From Stomorhina lunata (lineage: Eukaryota; Arthropoda; Insecta; Diptera; Rhiniidae), in NCBI GenBank assembly GCA_933228675.1, contig OW121741.1, forward strand, positions 72,118,629-72,182,628: 64,000 nucleotides of DNA. Reading direction: 5' to 3'. The number at the start of each line of letters is the position of its first letter. The first letter of the stretch is position 1. Below the pieces are notes generated by a model. The model saw nothing but the letters and a program-made list of their open reading frames with translations. It made no database searches and had not been told where the DNA came from. Below are positions 33,094 to 43,450 of the stretch, in pieces. The position numbers and the translations under genes are program-made.

Positions 33094-34903
33094 TAGAGTG
33101 TCCCACCTTTGTATTGAGAAGATAAAATTTTGTTATAAGAAAGACGTAACACCCAATTTTTTACAAAGCTTTATTCAGATCGGATATCGGGAAAGCGTGC
33201 CAACCTGACGCCGAAGTTTGCACATGACAGTTATAAGGGGAAAATGAGGGCTTTCTTCAAATGTTTGAAAAAATCAACTTATAAAAAAAGTTCCAGAGTG
33301 TTGGAAAAACACCATGCAGATTACCACAAAGAAAAAATATAATCAATTACCCAACGGCTTAGCCTCACCTGCGACTTAAAATCAAAGGATTTCGACAAAA
33401 ACCCAATTTTTCACCAAAGTTATATAAACAAGTACGAAAAGCTATAGTCGGTCAAGCCCGACTATATCATACCCTTCACTGCTAAGGTCAAATATGGACC
33501 AACAATTTAACAAGTCTTCCTTATGTCTAAGAGACATACACACATCATATACTATGTGTATTTTTTTCAAACTTTCGAGATTTATGTCATTTCCGGCTAA
33601 GGGCCTGATCATTTGGGCTGGGATCATTTGTGGACCGATTGTTACCAAATTTTGGTTATTGGTTTATATATACAAAATATTTATCTGTGCAAAGTTTTAG
33701 TAATCAAATGCATTTATCTCTAGAGCTATAAACGTTCATGTGCTTTTATGTGTACATAAACGTCTTTTGAGAATGTGTCTTGTATGGTCAAATATGGGCC
33801 GATTCCTACAAAATTAGGTACACTGATTAAGGTAATAATAAGCAATATTTGTGCTGAATATTATTAAAATACAAGTAAATTTGTGGCTGTAAATTACCAA
33901 AAACTCTATTCCGGGAAGGCATCCCTATGGGAGGTACCCGAAATAGAAATCCGATTTTGCCCAAAAAGTATAGGCATCGTCCTTGGACAAAAATATGAGC
34001 CTGTGCCAAATTTCATCAAATTATCTTTAAAGTTACGACCTGATAACAAGCTTACATGGAAAACCGGCCAGGCGGTCAGCCAGCCAGCCGGTCGGACATC
34101 GTTAAAACAACTCAGGGAGTGATTCTATGTCTATTGGTATACTAAAAGGTGGGTTTCAGACCAATATTTTTATGCACTACAAACATTAGCACGAACCCAA
34201 TATACCCTTTCCACCTATGGTGGTGAAGGGTATAAAAAGCACGTGAATTGTTAAATAATAGCAGATTTTATAAGAACTAAAATTATTATTGCCTAAATGT
34301 GTAGAAATATATATTAATATTTTGCTTGAAATCGGATGTTATTAACCCATTTATTACCAGGGCCAAAATAAAAATTTTAAATTTTAAATATTAAATTTTT
34401 CAAAAAAGTATTTGAATTTACATGTTTTTATTGTTATATTTCAATGAAAATTACAACAAATCGTTCAAAAACGAATTCCCATGGGCTCCACATTGTTCCC
34501 ATGTTTAGCGCATGGGTACACATGGGTTAATTTGTATAAAAAGTTATTAAAAAGCTTTTGAATTTTCTAAAAATAATACTTTTTTTTGCAAATGCAGGAG
34601 AGACTTGAAGGATATAAAATATTTTGGAAACCCCTTAATGGTTATTAAAGTTTTCAACCGATTTAAAGTAATATATCTTGTTGGAAAGCCCATTTAGTTC
34701 TCAGTGTTAAATACTTTTTGAAAATTTATTCTCTTATTTTTTCCGTATAATTGGTATGTAAAACTTTGGCGTCAAGTTGGCACGTTATCCCGATATCCGA
34801 TCTGAATGAAACTTTGTATTTGGATAATTGGGGTCAAATGTAAAAAATTTGGGGGTATGTCTTTCTTTAAAATGACTTTTCATTTTTTTTTTGGGACACT
34901 CTA
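33094..34903. mobile_element. hAT-like long-TIR element carrying a Helitron
   Basis: The ends are TAGAGTGTCCCACCTTTG and, from the right, TAGAGTGTCCCAAAAAAAA. Similarity between the arms extends about 150 bp inward (CATTCAGATCGGATATCGGG, CGTGCCAACTTGACGCC against TATTCAGATCGGATATCGGG, CGTGCCAACCTGACGCC). The flanks are ACATACAT and ACACACAT, an 8-bp duplication with one change. No transposase is seen. A lone TAGAGTGTCCC end occurs at 62.28 kb. Confidence 0.75.
33426..34239 (-). mobile_element. DINE-1/INE-1-like Helitron, copy 2
   Basis: Minus-strand copy of the element at 545. Its 3' end is at the left (ACAAGTACGAAAAGCTATAG with the GTCGG/CCGAC hairpin) and its 5' end at the right (CACCTATGGTGGTGAAGGGT). 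The GGCC/GGCA microsatellite lies at about 34063-34095. It has no coding and is inserted in the long-TIR hAT-like element. Confidence 0.8.
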
Positions 34904-34911
34904 ACACACAT

Positions 34912-35013
34912 ATTACTCGTAAATACATAATAATAGCAAATAAGGATGTTCAGAATAAGGTTTAAAATTAAAAAAAGTCTTTGTAAAAAAATTTGTTATG
35001 TAAAAAGTGTTTA
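34912..35013. other. Short AT-rich spacer
   Basis: Nothing recognisable between two repeat elements. Confidence 0.4.
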
Positions 35014-36502
35014 GTATATGGGCAAAAATCAAACAGTTTTTATTCCTTTGAAACCGACTTTCAACTCAAATAATTTTTGTACCCTTAGGAGTTCGGAAAA
35101 TCTAATTACAGATCTTGAATTCGCAAAGACTTCTGTACACTACACACAATATCTTAGTTGCGCAAATTTGCGTTTCTAAGCGTAATTGGCATGCAAATTA
35201 AAAATAACGTTAAAAAATCGATTGAAGCATTCAAGTTTTTCTTCATATTTCGTCTTCTTCTGCATTTGTTTTAATATTTGGACCCAAGTCGTTGTTCTAC
35301 GAAATAGACACCACACTTAGGGGATAATCCACTTCCCTATAAATTTTAATTTTGTCACCTCTAATACTAGTTAATGGCTGCCAAAATTTGAAGCTCGTTT
35401 TCGCCAGTTTTTAATTTTTTTCGCATATTTTTTGGCCGCCTCAAAGAATTTAAACAAAGTAGTTAACGATTTGTAGATCTTTCGCATCGTTTGATATATA
35501 TCTCGTTAATATGCTCTATATAGGTATAATAAACGACAGGTGTAAATAAGGAGTTTTTGAGCGTAAATTTTTCAAAATATCGGTTTTTCGTGGAGCACAC
35601 TCGCAAATATGAATGAAAATTTCCAAACGACCGCGTAAACCGAGTTTTTTGCCATTTAGCACCTAAAAGCAAAAGCGCACCAAAAAATCATTGTTTGCTA
35701 AAATTTTATGAAGATTTTGAAAATCGTGCAAAAAGTGCATATTGGTTTAAATGATTTTAGAATGCAAACTGAGACAAAATCACATAAGGCATGAAAACGA
35801 TGTCATTTATAACCGATTTGCATCAAATGTTTGTCAAAGATCTCTTTATTAACTGAGAACGCGAAGGTTTTATCTAAAAACATTTCAATTTAGCTCAGAA
35901 TTGATCAGGAATGGCCTTAAACTATTCTTTAATAAAGCTTTACCTTAGATTTGAAGCGCACCAAAATATTATCAGGATTAACGATTTTATGGACCAAATA
36001 AGAATTTTATATCTTAGAAAGATATGCACCTATTAAAACTTATATTTAAATAAAAAATTATTTTAAATTAAATTTTTCCATAAGTCAAGGCAGCAAAATT
36101 TCACTAAGACTTACATTTTGTCAAATTTCCCGAAAATCGCGGTTAAAAAAATCAAAAAATGTTGTTAAAAATATTTTTTTTTCACTTGCATAATTGCATT
36201 ATTTCTTCGTGTTAAGGTATATATAAGCTACTATAATACCATGAAACGACAGAACACTATAAGTTGTGTCAAAATTAATATAAAACTAATAAAAATCAAA
36301 TAGTTTTTAATCTTATTTAGAAATTTTTGTTTTAACCGTCATAACTTCTGCGCGCATCGCGTAAAATCATTAACGCGAACAGATTTTACATTCCCTAAGC
36401 TCCCTTAATAGAACTCCAAAAAAAATTAAGTGTGCGATCAAAAAATTTTTAGAATTTTTTTATTTTCGAAAATTAAAACTATTTGATTTTTGTCCATATG
36501 TA
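35014..36502. mobile_element. TIR repeat element of unknown class
   Basis: The left end ATATGGGCAAAAATCAAACA then GTTTTTATT is matched in reverse at the right by ATATGGACAAAAATCAAATA then GTTTTAATT, about 30 bp. A further AAAATCAAATAGTTTTTAAT lies internally at about 36292. The left half is shared with 21.25-21.93 kb. No coding region or clear target duplication is visible. Confidence 0.55.
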
Positions 36503-36873
36503 TAAATGTATATATGTATATATATGTATATTATATATTAAATTTAAGAAATTGTCCTTATAGTCATTTATAGAAATCTTTTAGGACTGCGCTACCATAA
36601 TAAAAAAGAACATTCATATTTATATGACATGGTTTTGGAAAATAAGAGACAAAATATTTATATCAATGTACATTGCAGTGTAATAACCTTTAAATCGATT
36701 TATGCAACATTAAAAATAAGAACTCTTAGTTCAAACTTTAGTCGTCCCAAACATTAGTACAGACCTAATACATACATATCATAGCCTCAATAGACTGGCA
36801 ACAGCTAATTTACTTGCAATCAAAAAATTACTGTTTGTGTGTAAATAATATCGGAAATTAAAGAAATTAAAAT
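36503..36873. other. AT-rich spacer
   Basis: No element ends, RNA or coding frame recognised. Confidence 0.4.
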
Positions 36874-36914
36874 ACATATGAGGGGCTTGGAGCACAAGGG
36901 ATCTAAGTGACTTT

Positions 36915-38000
36915 TTTCTAATAATGTGAAATGAAAGGTTAAAGTTAAATTGCAATAAAAAATGTTGGATGCTGTGTGGATTATTATTTTTTAATGAGTA
37001 GAGATCTTGAGATATATTTTTAACTGATTATTTAAAAAAATACCATATTCTGCATTTGCAAATATCCAAAAATTACTCTTGAAGTAAGCACCTAGCACTT
37101 ATTCCCCTTGTGCTCCAACTTTTTTTTAATTTTTAAATAATTTTACTTGTACCCCAAAATAATGTTATATGTTATATGTAACGTCTTAAAAGAAAACAGC
37201 AAGGATTTAATTTTTAAAACAATATTTTATTAAGAAACGTATTTAAGGTTGCTTTGTTAGATTTTTTAGTCATCATAGTCAGATTCCATAACATCATCCG
37301 GCTCATCTTCATTCTCACTTATGCTTTCGATGCTTTCCGGATTTACATCCATTCCATCATGATTAAGTGCTTTGAACCATTCGTGGTAAACTGGTGGTAT
37401 ATAGCAAAGAAGATCTTGAAGGTTCTTGAACTTATTAAATTTGATAGGTTTAACACTTTGTTTTGCAGGAAGTTGTGGGAGTAACTGCATGTCTCGGCCA
37501 ACATTTTTAGCTTTTAAATTTACTGTGGTGAAGTCTTCTTTCGAAAGATCATCTTTGTATGAGAGGTTCCAGGGGTCATCCTTTTTCTAATAATGTGAAA
37601 TGAGAGGTTAAAGTTAAATTGGAACAAAAAACTTTTGATGCTGTGTGGATTATTATTTTTTAATGAGTAGAGATCCTGAGATATATTTTTAATTGATTAA
37701 TTAACAAAATACCACATTCTGCATTTGCAAATACCCAAAAATTACTCTTGAAATAAGCAACTAGCACTTATTCCTCTTGTGCTCCAACTTTTTTTTAATT
37801 TCTAAATAATCTTACTTGTACCACAAACGAATGTAATATCCTGTAAGTAACTTCTTTCATGAAAACAGGAAGGATAAAATTTTTAAAACAACATTTTATT
37901 AAGAAAAGCTTTAAGGCTGCTTTGTTAAATTTTTTAGTCGTTATAATCAGATTCCATTACATCATCGGGCTCAACTTCATCCTCACTTTGGAATAAAATG
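36915..38000. repeat. Pair of about 410-bp direct repeats
   Basis: The block starting TTCTAATAATGTGAAATGAA at about 36915 recurs at about 37583. Both copies end in AGATTCCATNACATCATC (about 37282 and 37950), 668 bp apart with moderate divergence. Each covers the last codons and the 3' non-coding region of the minus-strand protein remnant. This indicates an internal duplication of the element's 3' end rather than LTRs. Confidence 0.75.
37266..37580 (-). pseudogene. C-terminal remnant of an element-encoded protein
   Basis: Upstream of the first Met, the minus-strand frame already reads DDPWNLSYKDDLSKEDFTTV. It continues with RDMQLLPQLPAKQSVKPIKF, LLCYIPPVYHEWFKAL and an acidic tail ending DDVMESDYDD and a stop. 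A second version of the tail (EPDDVMESDYND, stop) is at about 37935-37985 in the duplicated block. I do not recognise the family with confidence. The context, between inverted ends, suggests the C-terminus of a transposase or accessory protein with its N-terminal part deleted. Confidence 0.5.
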
Positions 38001-38094
38001 AATAAATTTTCAACATGTTTAAAATTTCCATGAATAGTTATGTCTACACTAAAGCTCACTGAAAGATCTATACCACGTTTAAATATTATGACGA

Positions 38095-38277
38095 TCGGCT
38101 CAGCAGTTACCGCTCAATTGACCAATATGTAGAACTTTGGCGCCATCTATCGAACGAAAATAGAACTCCACACAAACGCTGCTCACGTCATATATAATAC
38201 ACAGGTTAATTTTGGTCCAATTCGGTGCATTAGTTTTTGAGTTTGAGAAATAAACATGATTAATTTGTTAATGTAAG
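38095..38277 (+). repeat. Fragment of the GGCGCCATCT repeat
   Basis: Contains TTGGCGCCATCTATCGAACG and, later, CCAATTCGGTGCATTAGTTT. These resemble the GCGCCACCTGTCGG minisatellite core and the tail at 44.2-45.4 kb. It lies immediately beside the mariner insertion point. Confidence 0.4.
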
Positions 38278-38279
38278 TA

Positions 38280-39583
38280 ATGGGTGTTTTTTTTAGAGGT
38301 ATAAAACTTCGAATTGAAATAAAACACAAGAAAATCGTTTTAATGTCCATTAATTTGGCTTTATTGGAAGGATAATTTCATGCCATTAATGTTTAAATAT
38401 GATTTCGGGCATGTGGCCGCCGCGGCTGGCTCGAATAAAGCCAATTCTACAGGTCCAATTTTCAACTACTTTTTCGAGCATATGGGGCCGTATGTTGGCA
38501 ATAACGCCACGAATGTTGGCTTCCAAGTCCCCTAACGTTTCTGGTTTGTTGGCGTAGACGAGCGACTTCACATATCCCCAAAGAAAATAATAGAGTGGTA
38601 TCAAATCGCACGATCTTGGTGGCCAATTGACAGGTCCATTCCGCGAAATTATGCGCTCATCGAATGTTTCCTTCAATAAATCAATTGTGACGTGCGCTGT
38701 GTGGCATGTAGCGCCGTCTTGTTGGAACCACAACTCATCCACATTCATGCCATCCAATTGGGGAACAAAATAGTCGGTTATCATGGCTCTATACCGGTCT
38801 CCATTTATGGTAACTGACTCTCCAGCATTATTTCGGAAGAAGTATGTCCCAATGACTCCACCAGCCCATAGAGCACACCAAACAGTCAGTTTTTGTGGAT
38901 GTAATGGCGTCTCAAGGGTCTCATGTGGATTCTCTTCACTCCAAATGCGGCAATTTTGCTTGTTGACGTAGCCATTCAACCAAAAATGAGCCTCATCACT
39001 GAACAAAATTTTGCGATGAAAATCAGCATCGAGATCAATCTCATTTTCGGCCCATATACCAAAATCACGACGCATTGCATGGTCTCGCGGCTTTAATTCT
39101 TGCACAAGCTGGATCTTGTAAGGTCGCAAGCCAAGATCTTTGCGCAAAATCTTCCATAAATTTGATGGACAAAGCTCCAATTGCTGTGCACTGTGGCGAA
39201 TCGATTCATTCGGGTCCTCTTCAACACTTTGCTCTACAGCGGCAATTGTTTCTTCGGTGCGCACTGTTCGACGTCGCTGCGGATGCGTATTATCACATAG
39301 AGTAAACGTAGTGCGAAAACGATCCATGGTTAACCGAATTAATTGCTCTGATGGACGATTATGTCGACCATAAAATGGACGGAGCTTGCGGTAAACTTCG
39401 CGAACTGAACCATTATTTTCGAAATAAATTTGCAAGATTTGCAAGCGTTGTTCTTTTGTCAACCTGTTCATGATGAAATGGCAAACCAAACTAAATATTA
39501 ATCACTTGACAGCTGACAAAATGGCCGCCAGTTAAAAAAGTGATGCCAACTTAAAGTTCTATGCCTGAATAAAAAACACCCGA
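38280..39583 (-). mobile_element. rosa-type mariner, copy 3 (full length)
   Basis: A 1304-bp element with TA on both sides (38278-38279, 39584-39585). The inverted ends are GGGTGTTTTTTTTAGAGGTA and GGGTGTTTTTTATTCAGGCA. It is the longest of the three related copies and the only one whose transposase frame is uninterrupted. Confidence 0.93.
38386..39489 (-). CDS. Mariner transposase, uninterrupted frame but catalytic Asp to Tyr
   Basis: The frame is 367 codons from the upstream ATG, or 361 from the second ATG (MNRLTKEQRLQ, start at 39471), which is the likelier start. Residues about 8-110 form two helix-turn-helix DNA-binding regions. The catalytic domain has D165 (FSDEAHFWLNGYVNKQNC) and D258 (WFQQDGATCHTA). 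The third acidic residue, expected 41 residues after D258 in SCDLTPLDYFLWG, is Y300 here (SCDLIPLYYFLWG). The codon at 38590-38592 is TAT where copies 1 and 2 have GAT, and the neighbouring Thr is Ile. In the family this Asp coordinates the catalytic metal, so strand transfer should be lost while DNA binding could persist. Confidence 0.9.
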   Translation of the reverse strand: MVCHFIMNRLTKEQRLQILQIYFENNGSVREVYRKLRPFYGRHNRPSEQLIRLTMDRFRTTFTLCDNTHPQRRRTVRTEETIAAVEQSVEEDPNESIRHSAQQLELCPSNLWKILRKDLGLRPYKIQLVQELKPRDHAMRRDFGIWAENEIDLDADFHRKILFSDEAHFWLNGYVNKQNCRIWSEENPHETLETPLHPQKLTVWCALWAGGVIGTYFFRNNAGESVTINGDRYRAMITDYFVPQLDGMNVDELWFQQDGATCHTAHVTIDLLKETFDERIISRNGPVNWPPRSCDLIPLYYFLWGYVKSLVYANKPETLGDLEANIRGVIANIRPHMLEKVVENWTCRIGFIRASRGGHMPEIIFKH

Positions 39584-39669
39584 TAGATTTAATAATGAAT
39601 TAATTTACAAATTATCTTATACAAAGTCCAGGTAAATTTTAGCTCAAAACTTTTCTTTGACCCAAGTAC

Positions 39670-40931
39670 ATAGTCCATGTGAAACATTAATTTTAAAATT
39701 TTGTTGGTGCACAAGGGGTTCAAGTGCACATATACCCCTTGTGCTCCAACCAAAACAGGTATTTTAGTTGGCAAGTTTAGATATGGTCGCCATATCTCAC
39801 TATTGGATGGCAATCTCACTTCCACCTTTTATGCTCCAAATTTCCCTGTACTTCACGAACTAATTCCACATGCTAACTCAATTTTTTTAAAAAATGCACT
39901 AAGACCCCTTGTGCTCCAAGCCCCTCATATAAACTTTCAGAATATTTTAGGATAAAAAATATCTTTTACTCTGAGATAATCTTAAAGATGTAATTAGATA
40001 ATCTTAGTGATGTAATTAAAGCCTTTCAATGACGTCATATGCTATGAAAGCATACGTGGTTGGTACTTTTTAAAAATTCCTCCTTAACAATTCTCTCATA
40101 CATACTGATACAATCACACTTACAGTTCAGAAGATACATATTTGTTACTACTTTTTTTTAAGCCACTGTGCGACATTTTACAGCAAGAAAAAAATCAAGA
40201 TCTTAGCAAAATTCGTACAATAAGCCATTAATAAATTTATTAATCGTTTATGAATAAGGGGATAATCTTCAAACTTTAAATAGTTTGCCAATGGGCAAAC
40301 ATAGTCCATGTGAAACATTAATTTTAAAATTTTGTTGGTGCACAAGGGGTTCAAGTGCACATATACCCCTTGTGCTCCAACCAAAACAGGTATTTTAGTT
40401 GGCAAGTTTAGATATGGTCGCCATATCTCACTATTGGATGGCAATCTCACTTCCACCTTTTATGCTCCAAATTTCCCTGTACTTCACGAACTAATTCCAC
40501 ATGCTAACTCAATTTTTTTAAAAAATGCACTAAGACCCCTTGTGCTCCAAGCCCCTCATATAAACTTTCAGAATATTTTAGGATAAAAAATATCTTTTAC
40601 TCTGAGATAATCTTAAAGATGTAATTAGATAATCTTAGTGATGTAATTAAAGCCTTTCAATGACGTCATATGCTATGAAAGCATACGTGGTTGGTACTTT
40701 TTAAAAATTCCTCCTTAACAATTCTCTCATACATACTGATACAATCACACTTACAGTTCAGAAGATACATATTTGTTACTACTTTTTTTTTAAGCCACTG
40801 TGCGACATTTTACAGCAAGAAAAAAATCAAGATCTTAGCAAAATTCGTACAATAAGCCATTAATAAATTTATTAATCGTTTATGAATAAGGGGATAATCT
40901 TCAAACTTTAAATAGTTTGCCAATGGGCATG
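39670..40931. repeat. Near-perfect 631-bp tandem duplication
   Basis: The block starting ATAGTCCATGTGAAACATTA at 39670 recurs at 40301 and runs to about 40930. The copies look identical except for one T in a T run (8 versus 9, near 40155 and 40787). Each copy contains the right-hand inverted end of the TTGGAGCACAAGGGG element. A TTGGTGCACAAGGGG...CCCCTTGTGCTCCAA inverted pair lies at the start of each copy. The duplication must be recent or an assembly artefact. Confidence 0.92.
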
Positions 40932-41118
40932 GAAAAACTTGGTCATGTAGGCACGGGGAACTTTGCCCCTAAAGCAAAAGATAATATTTATTGCCACATA
41001 TCCTCTTTTACTTTTATTATTTCTGTAACTAAATTACAAGGAAATAAAGTGATTTTAAAATATATTGGTATTCAGGATTTAAAGTGTAAGAACGGGATAG
41101 AATGATTGATTTCAATAC

Positions 41119-41898
41119 TTTTTATACCCTTCACCACCATAGTTGGAAAGGGTATTATAAGTTTGTGCTGATCGATGTAACGCATAGAAATATTTGTCTT
41201 AGACCCATCTTTTAGTTTACCAATAGGCTTAGAATCACTAACTGAGTCGAATTAGCGATGTCCGTCTGTCTGGCTGGCTGGACCCCCATATAAACCTTGT
41301 AATCAAACTACAGGTCGCAATTCTAAAGATAATTTATTGAAATTTGGCACAGATCATTTTTTTTTGAAATTCATCAAAATCGGTCCATTATTTGTGGTAC
41401 CTCCCATTGGTCCCACTTTCCGGAATTGATATATTGGCCACAAATATCAATATTTTTTCATGAAATTTAAATTAAATACATAAGCAGGTAAACTTAAATC
41501 ACTGTATCAAATTTCGTTAAAATCGGTTCACATTTGACCATAGCTTCCATACAAACTTTTCTTTAAAAAATCATTAAATGAGACAAAAATCACCAAAACG
41601 CTCGTAAATCTGAAGATAATGGGAACTTTAAGTTTATTTTTTGCATACATAATTTTTGTAACAACTGTAATCAATTTGCTAAATTTCGAGATAATCGGTC
41701 AACATTTGACCCCAGCTCTCATATAAGTCCAAATGTCGGAAGCAGCTTAAATATAAAAGTTTTGAGAAAATGTTTGTATGATGGCAAAATTTAGCAAATA
41801 TTTGTCTTTATGCAGGAAAAATAACACTTTTGACCTTAGTGGTGAAGGGTATCGTATAGTCGGGCTTGACCGACTATAGCACTTTCTTACTTGTTTTT
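41119..41898 (+). mobile_element. DINE-1/INE-1-like Helitron, copy 3
   Basis: Starts TATACCCTTCACCACCATAG with the inverted partner GGAAAGGGTAT, has GTCCGTCTGTCTGGCTGGCT at about 41261, and ends with the TATAGTCGG/CCGACTATA hairpin and ACTTGTTTTT. It is closely similar along its length to the copy at 545, with scattered small indels. Confidence 0.83.
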
Positions 41899-41929
41899 AA
41901 TATATAAATGGACTAAAACATTTTTTTTT

Positions 41930-42170
41930 CATTTGAATCGGTGAACGTTGAGATAATACTAATACCATAATCTTAATTCCGTAAGTCAGTCCTATAGGAG
42001 GTAACAGAAATAATGGACCAATTTCAATAGCGATGGTCATTTCAAACAATTACGACCTGTGCTTTGCTTATAAACTTTACATGGACGCCCAGCCATTTTC
42101 GTAAGTGATTAGAACTGGTTAAGGGTGTTTCTCATACCAATATTTCTATCCATTACGTACATACATCAGT
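41930..42170 (-). repeat. Decayed Helitron fragment
   Basis: Contains CCTATAGGAGGTAACAGAAA, ATTACGACCTGTGCTTTGCT, TTACATGGACGCCCAGCC and TCTCATACCAATATTTCTAT, in the order of the right-hand (5') part of the minus-strand copy at 33.4-34.2 kb. It abuts copy 3. Confidence 0.5.
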
Positions 42171-42384
42171 ACAAATATGTATGTAGAGTAGGGTTGCCAG
42201 TCAGGCTGGATTCGACTGGACTGTCCAGCCTTTTTAGTAATTGCCCAGTGTCAAGCTAAAATTTAATTTGTCCAGCTGAAAGGTGAAGAATTGAAATTGT
42301 TTGAATATTTTTTAAAGAAAAACTATTTTTATGAAAAAGAACGCAATATAAACTTTTGCAAACGTGTTTTTTTTTCTTTTTCTA

Positions 42385-42721
42385 CATATCGTCGGCTTTA
42401 TATGAAAACCAGCTAAGTCCACTTTTTAACTAAATTATGATGCCATATGGTAAAAAAAGATATCGCCCATCGACCAGCATGTAAGTCTTCTTTAATTTGA
42501 GTCTTGAAGAGTGTGAAAAGGTTCAATAAGAAAAACTGCTAAATCCACTAATAGAAAGTGTTTGTAAGTAAAACTGCTAACTCCAGCACAACGTTCTATA
42601 TTTTTGTTTTTGAAATTGAAAAATATAAAATATTATTTTGAAATATAACAAGTTTTTTGTCTCTCCTGTAAAATTTGCTGAAAGTGAGTTAGCAGGCTTG
42701 CATGTTAAGCCGACGATATGT
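42385..42721. mobile_element. MITE with CATATCGTCGGCTT ends
   Basis: The left end ACATATCGTCGGCTTTATAT and the right end, reversed, ACATATCGTCGGCTTAACAT continue in parallel through CCNGCTAANTCNACTT, about 40 bp. The interior is AT-rich. Target duplication was not resolved. Confidence 0.65.
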
Positions 42722-42794
42722 TATTTATGCGTTGATTAATTGATTGCTTGGTCAAGTTCATTTTGTAATAAAATTACCTTCTATCAAAATTCAC

Positions 42795-43450
42795 CATTGT
42801 ACTTACTTTACTTAAATGGCCTATATCAAAAACCTATTAAGGTCAAAGGCCGAGAATATTTTAGAATTCCATGCGCTTCAATCACGTGCGCATATTCTCT
42901 AATTCGTAGGTCAAGCTTTGAAAGATTTTTCTCTACTTGGCCTTTCCATCGAATTTTCGGATAACATGGATAGTATAAGCGTTTTGTAGAGCGTAGTTTA
43001 AGTTCTTAGAGAGAGAGAGCTTTATTTCTTATCTGCGTGCTTATGCCAAAATATCATCTGTTGGCAAGTATGATTCTGCGTTTGATTTCGAAACTTATGT
43101 CGTTTTTTATGTTGACGGCGGTACCAAGGTATACAAATTCTTTTATAACCTCGTTGTTATAGTTCTCAATGATCACATGTGGTCCAATTCTTGAGGAATC
43201 TCTGCTTGTAGAAACCAGATTTTTTTTAATTCATTGACCCTTTTTATTAGATTCCTTTTCGATACTTAAAAAGACGCCAGTCAAATCGCGTAATGTGTGT
43301 CCCATGATATCAATGTCATCGAGAAACGCGAGTAGGATGTGTTTTTTGTTGAAAATTGTTTCAGATCTCGGACGATTTCATTTTCTCTCGATATCGATGA
43401 GGATAATTATCGTATTCGTAATTCGGTTTATCAAAAATTTAAAGTTTCAT
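42795..43450 (-). pseudogene. RTE-like LINE (L2) fragment
   Basis: The minus-strand sense matches the 3' coding part of the L2 copy at 49.4-50.2 kb: CCTATTAAGGTCAAAGGCC, CATGCGCTTC, TTATTTCTTATCTGCGTGCT, CAAGTATGATTCTGCGTTTG. Frames are broken throughout. The region after the RT catalytic motif is the part preserved. Confidence 0.65.

Larger units (their letters stand above)
36874..39931. mobile_element. Unclassified TIR element (TTGGAGCACAAGGGG family)
   Basis: The left end CATATGAGGGGCTTGGAGCA then CAAGGG is matched in reverse at the right by TATATGAGGGGCTTGGAGCA then CAAGGG (ending about 39931). The 15-bp core or a one-base variant also occurs internally at 37104, 37773, 39704 and 39735. 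The interior holds two direct repeats, the C-terminus of an unfamiliar protein, a piece of the hairpin/minisatellite repeat, and a mariner. No target-site duplication could be fixed, so the superfamily is open. Confidence 0.6.

Noticed and set aside
36915..38000. Direct repeats as LTRs of a retrotransposon
   Set aside because: Each repeat contains the C-terminal codons of the same protein, there is no primer-binding site or Pol coding between them, and they lie within inverted ends.
38386..39489. Domesticated host gene
   Set aside because: It lies between intact mariner TIRs and TA duplications and has two close pseudogene siblings, so it is an ordinary element copy.
39670..40931. Tandem 631-bp blocks as LTR pair
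   Set aside because: They are directly adjacent with no internal region.
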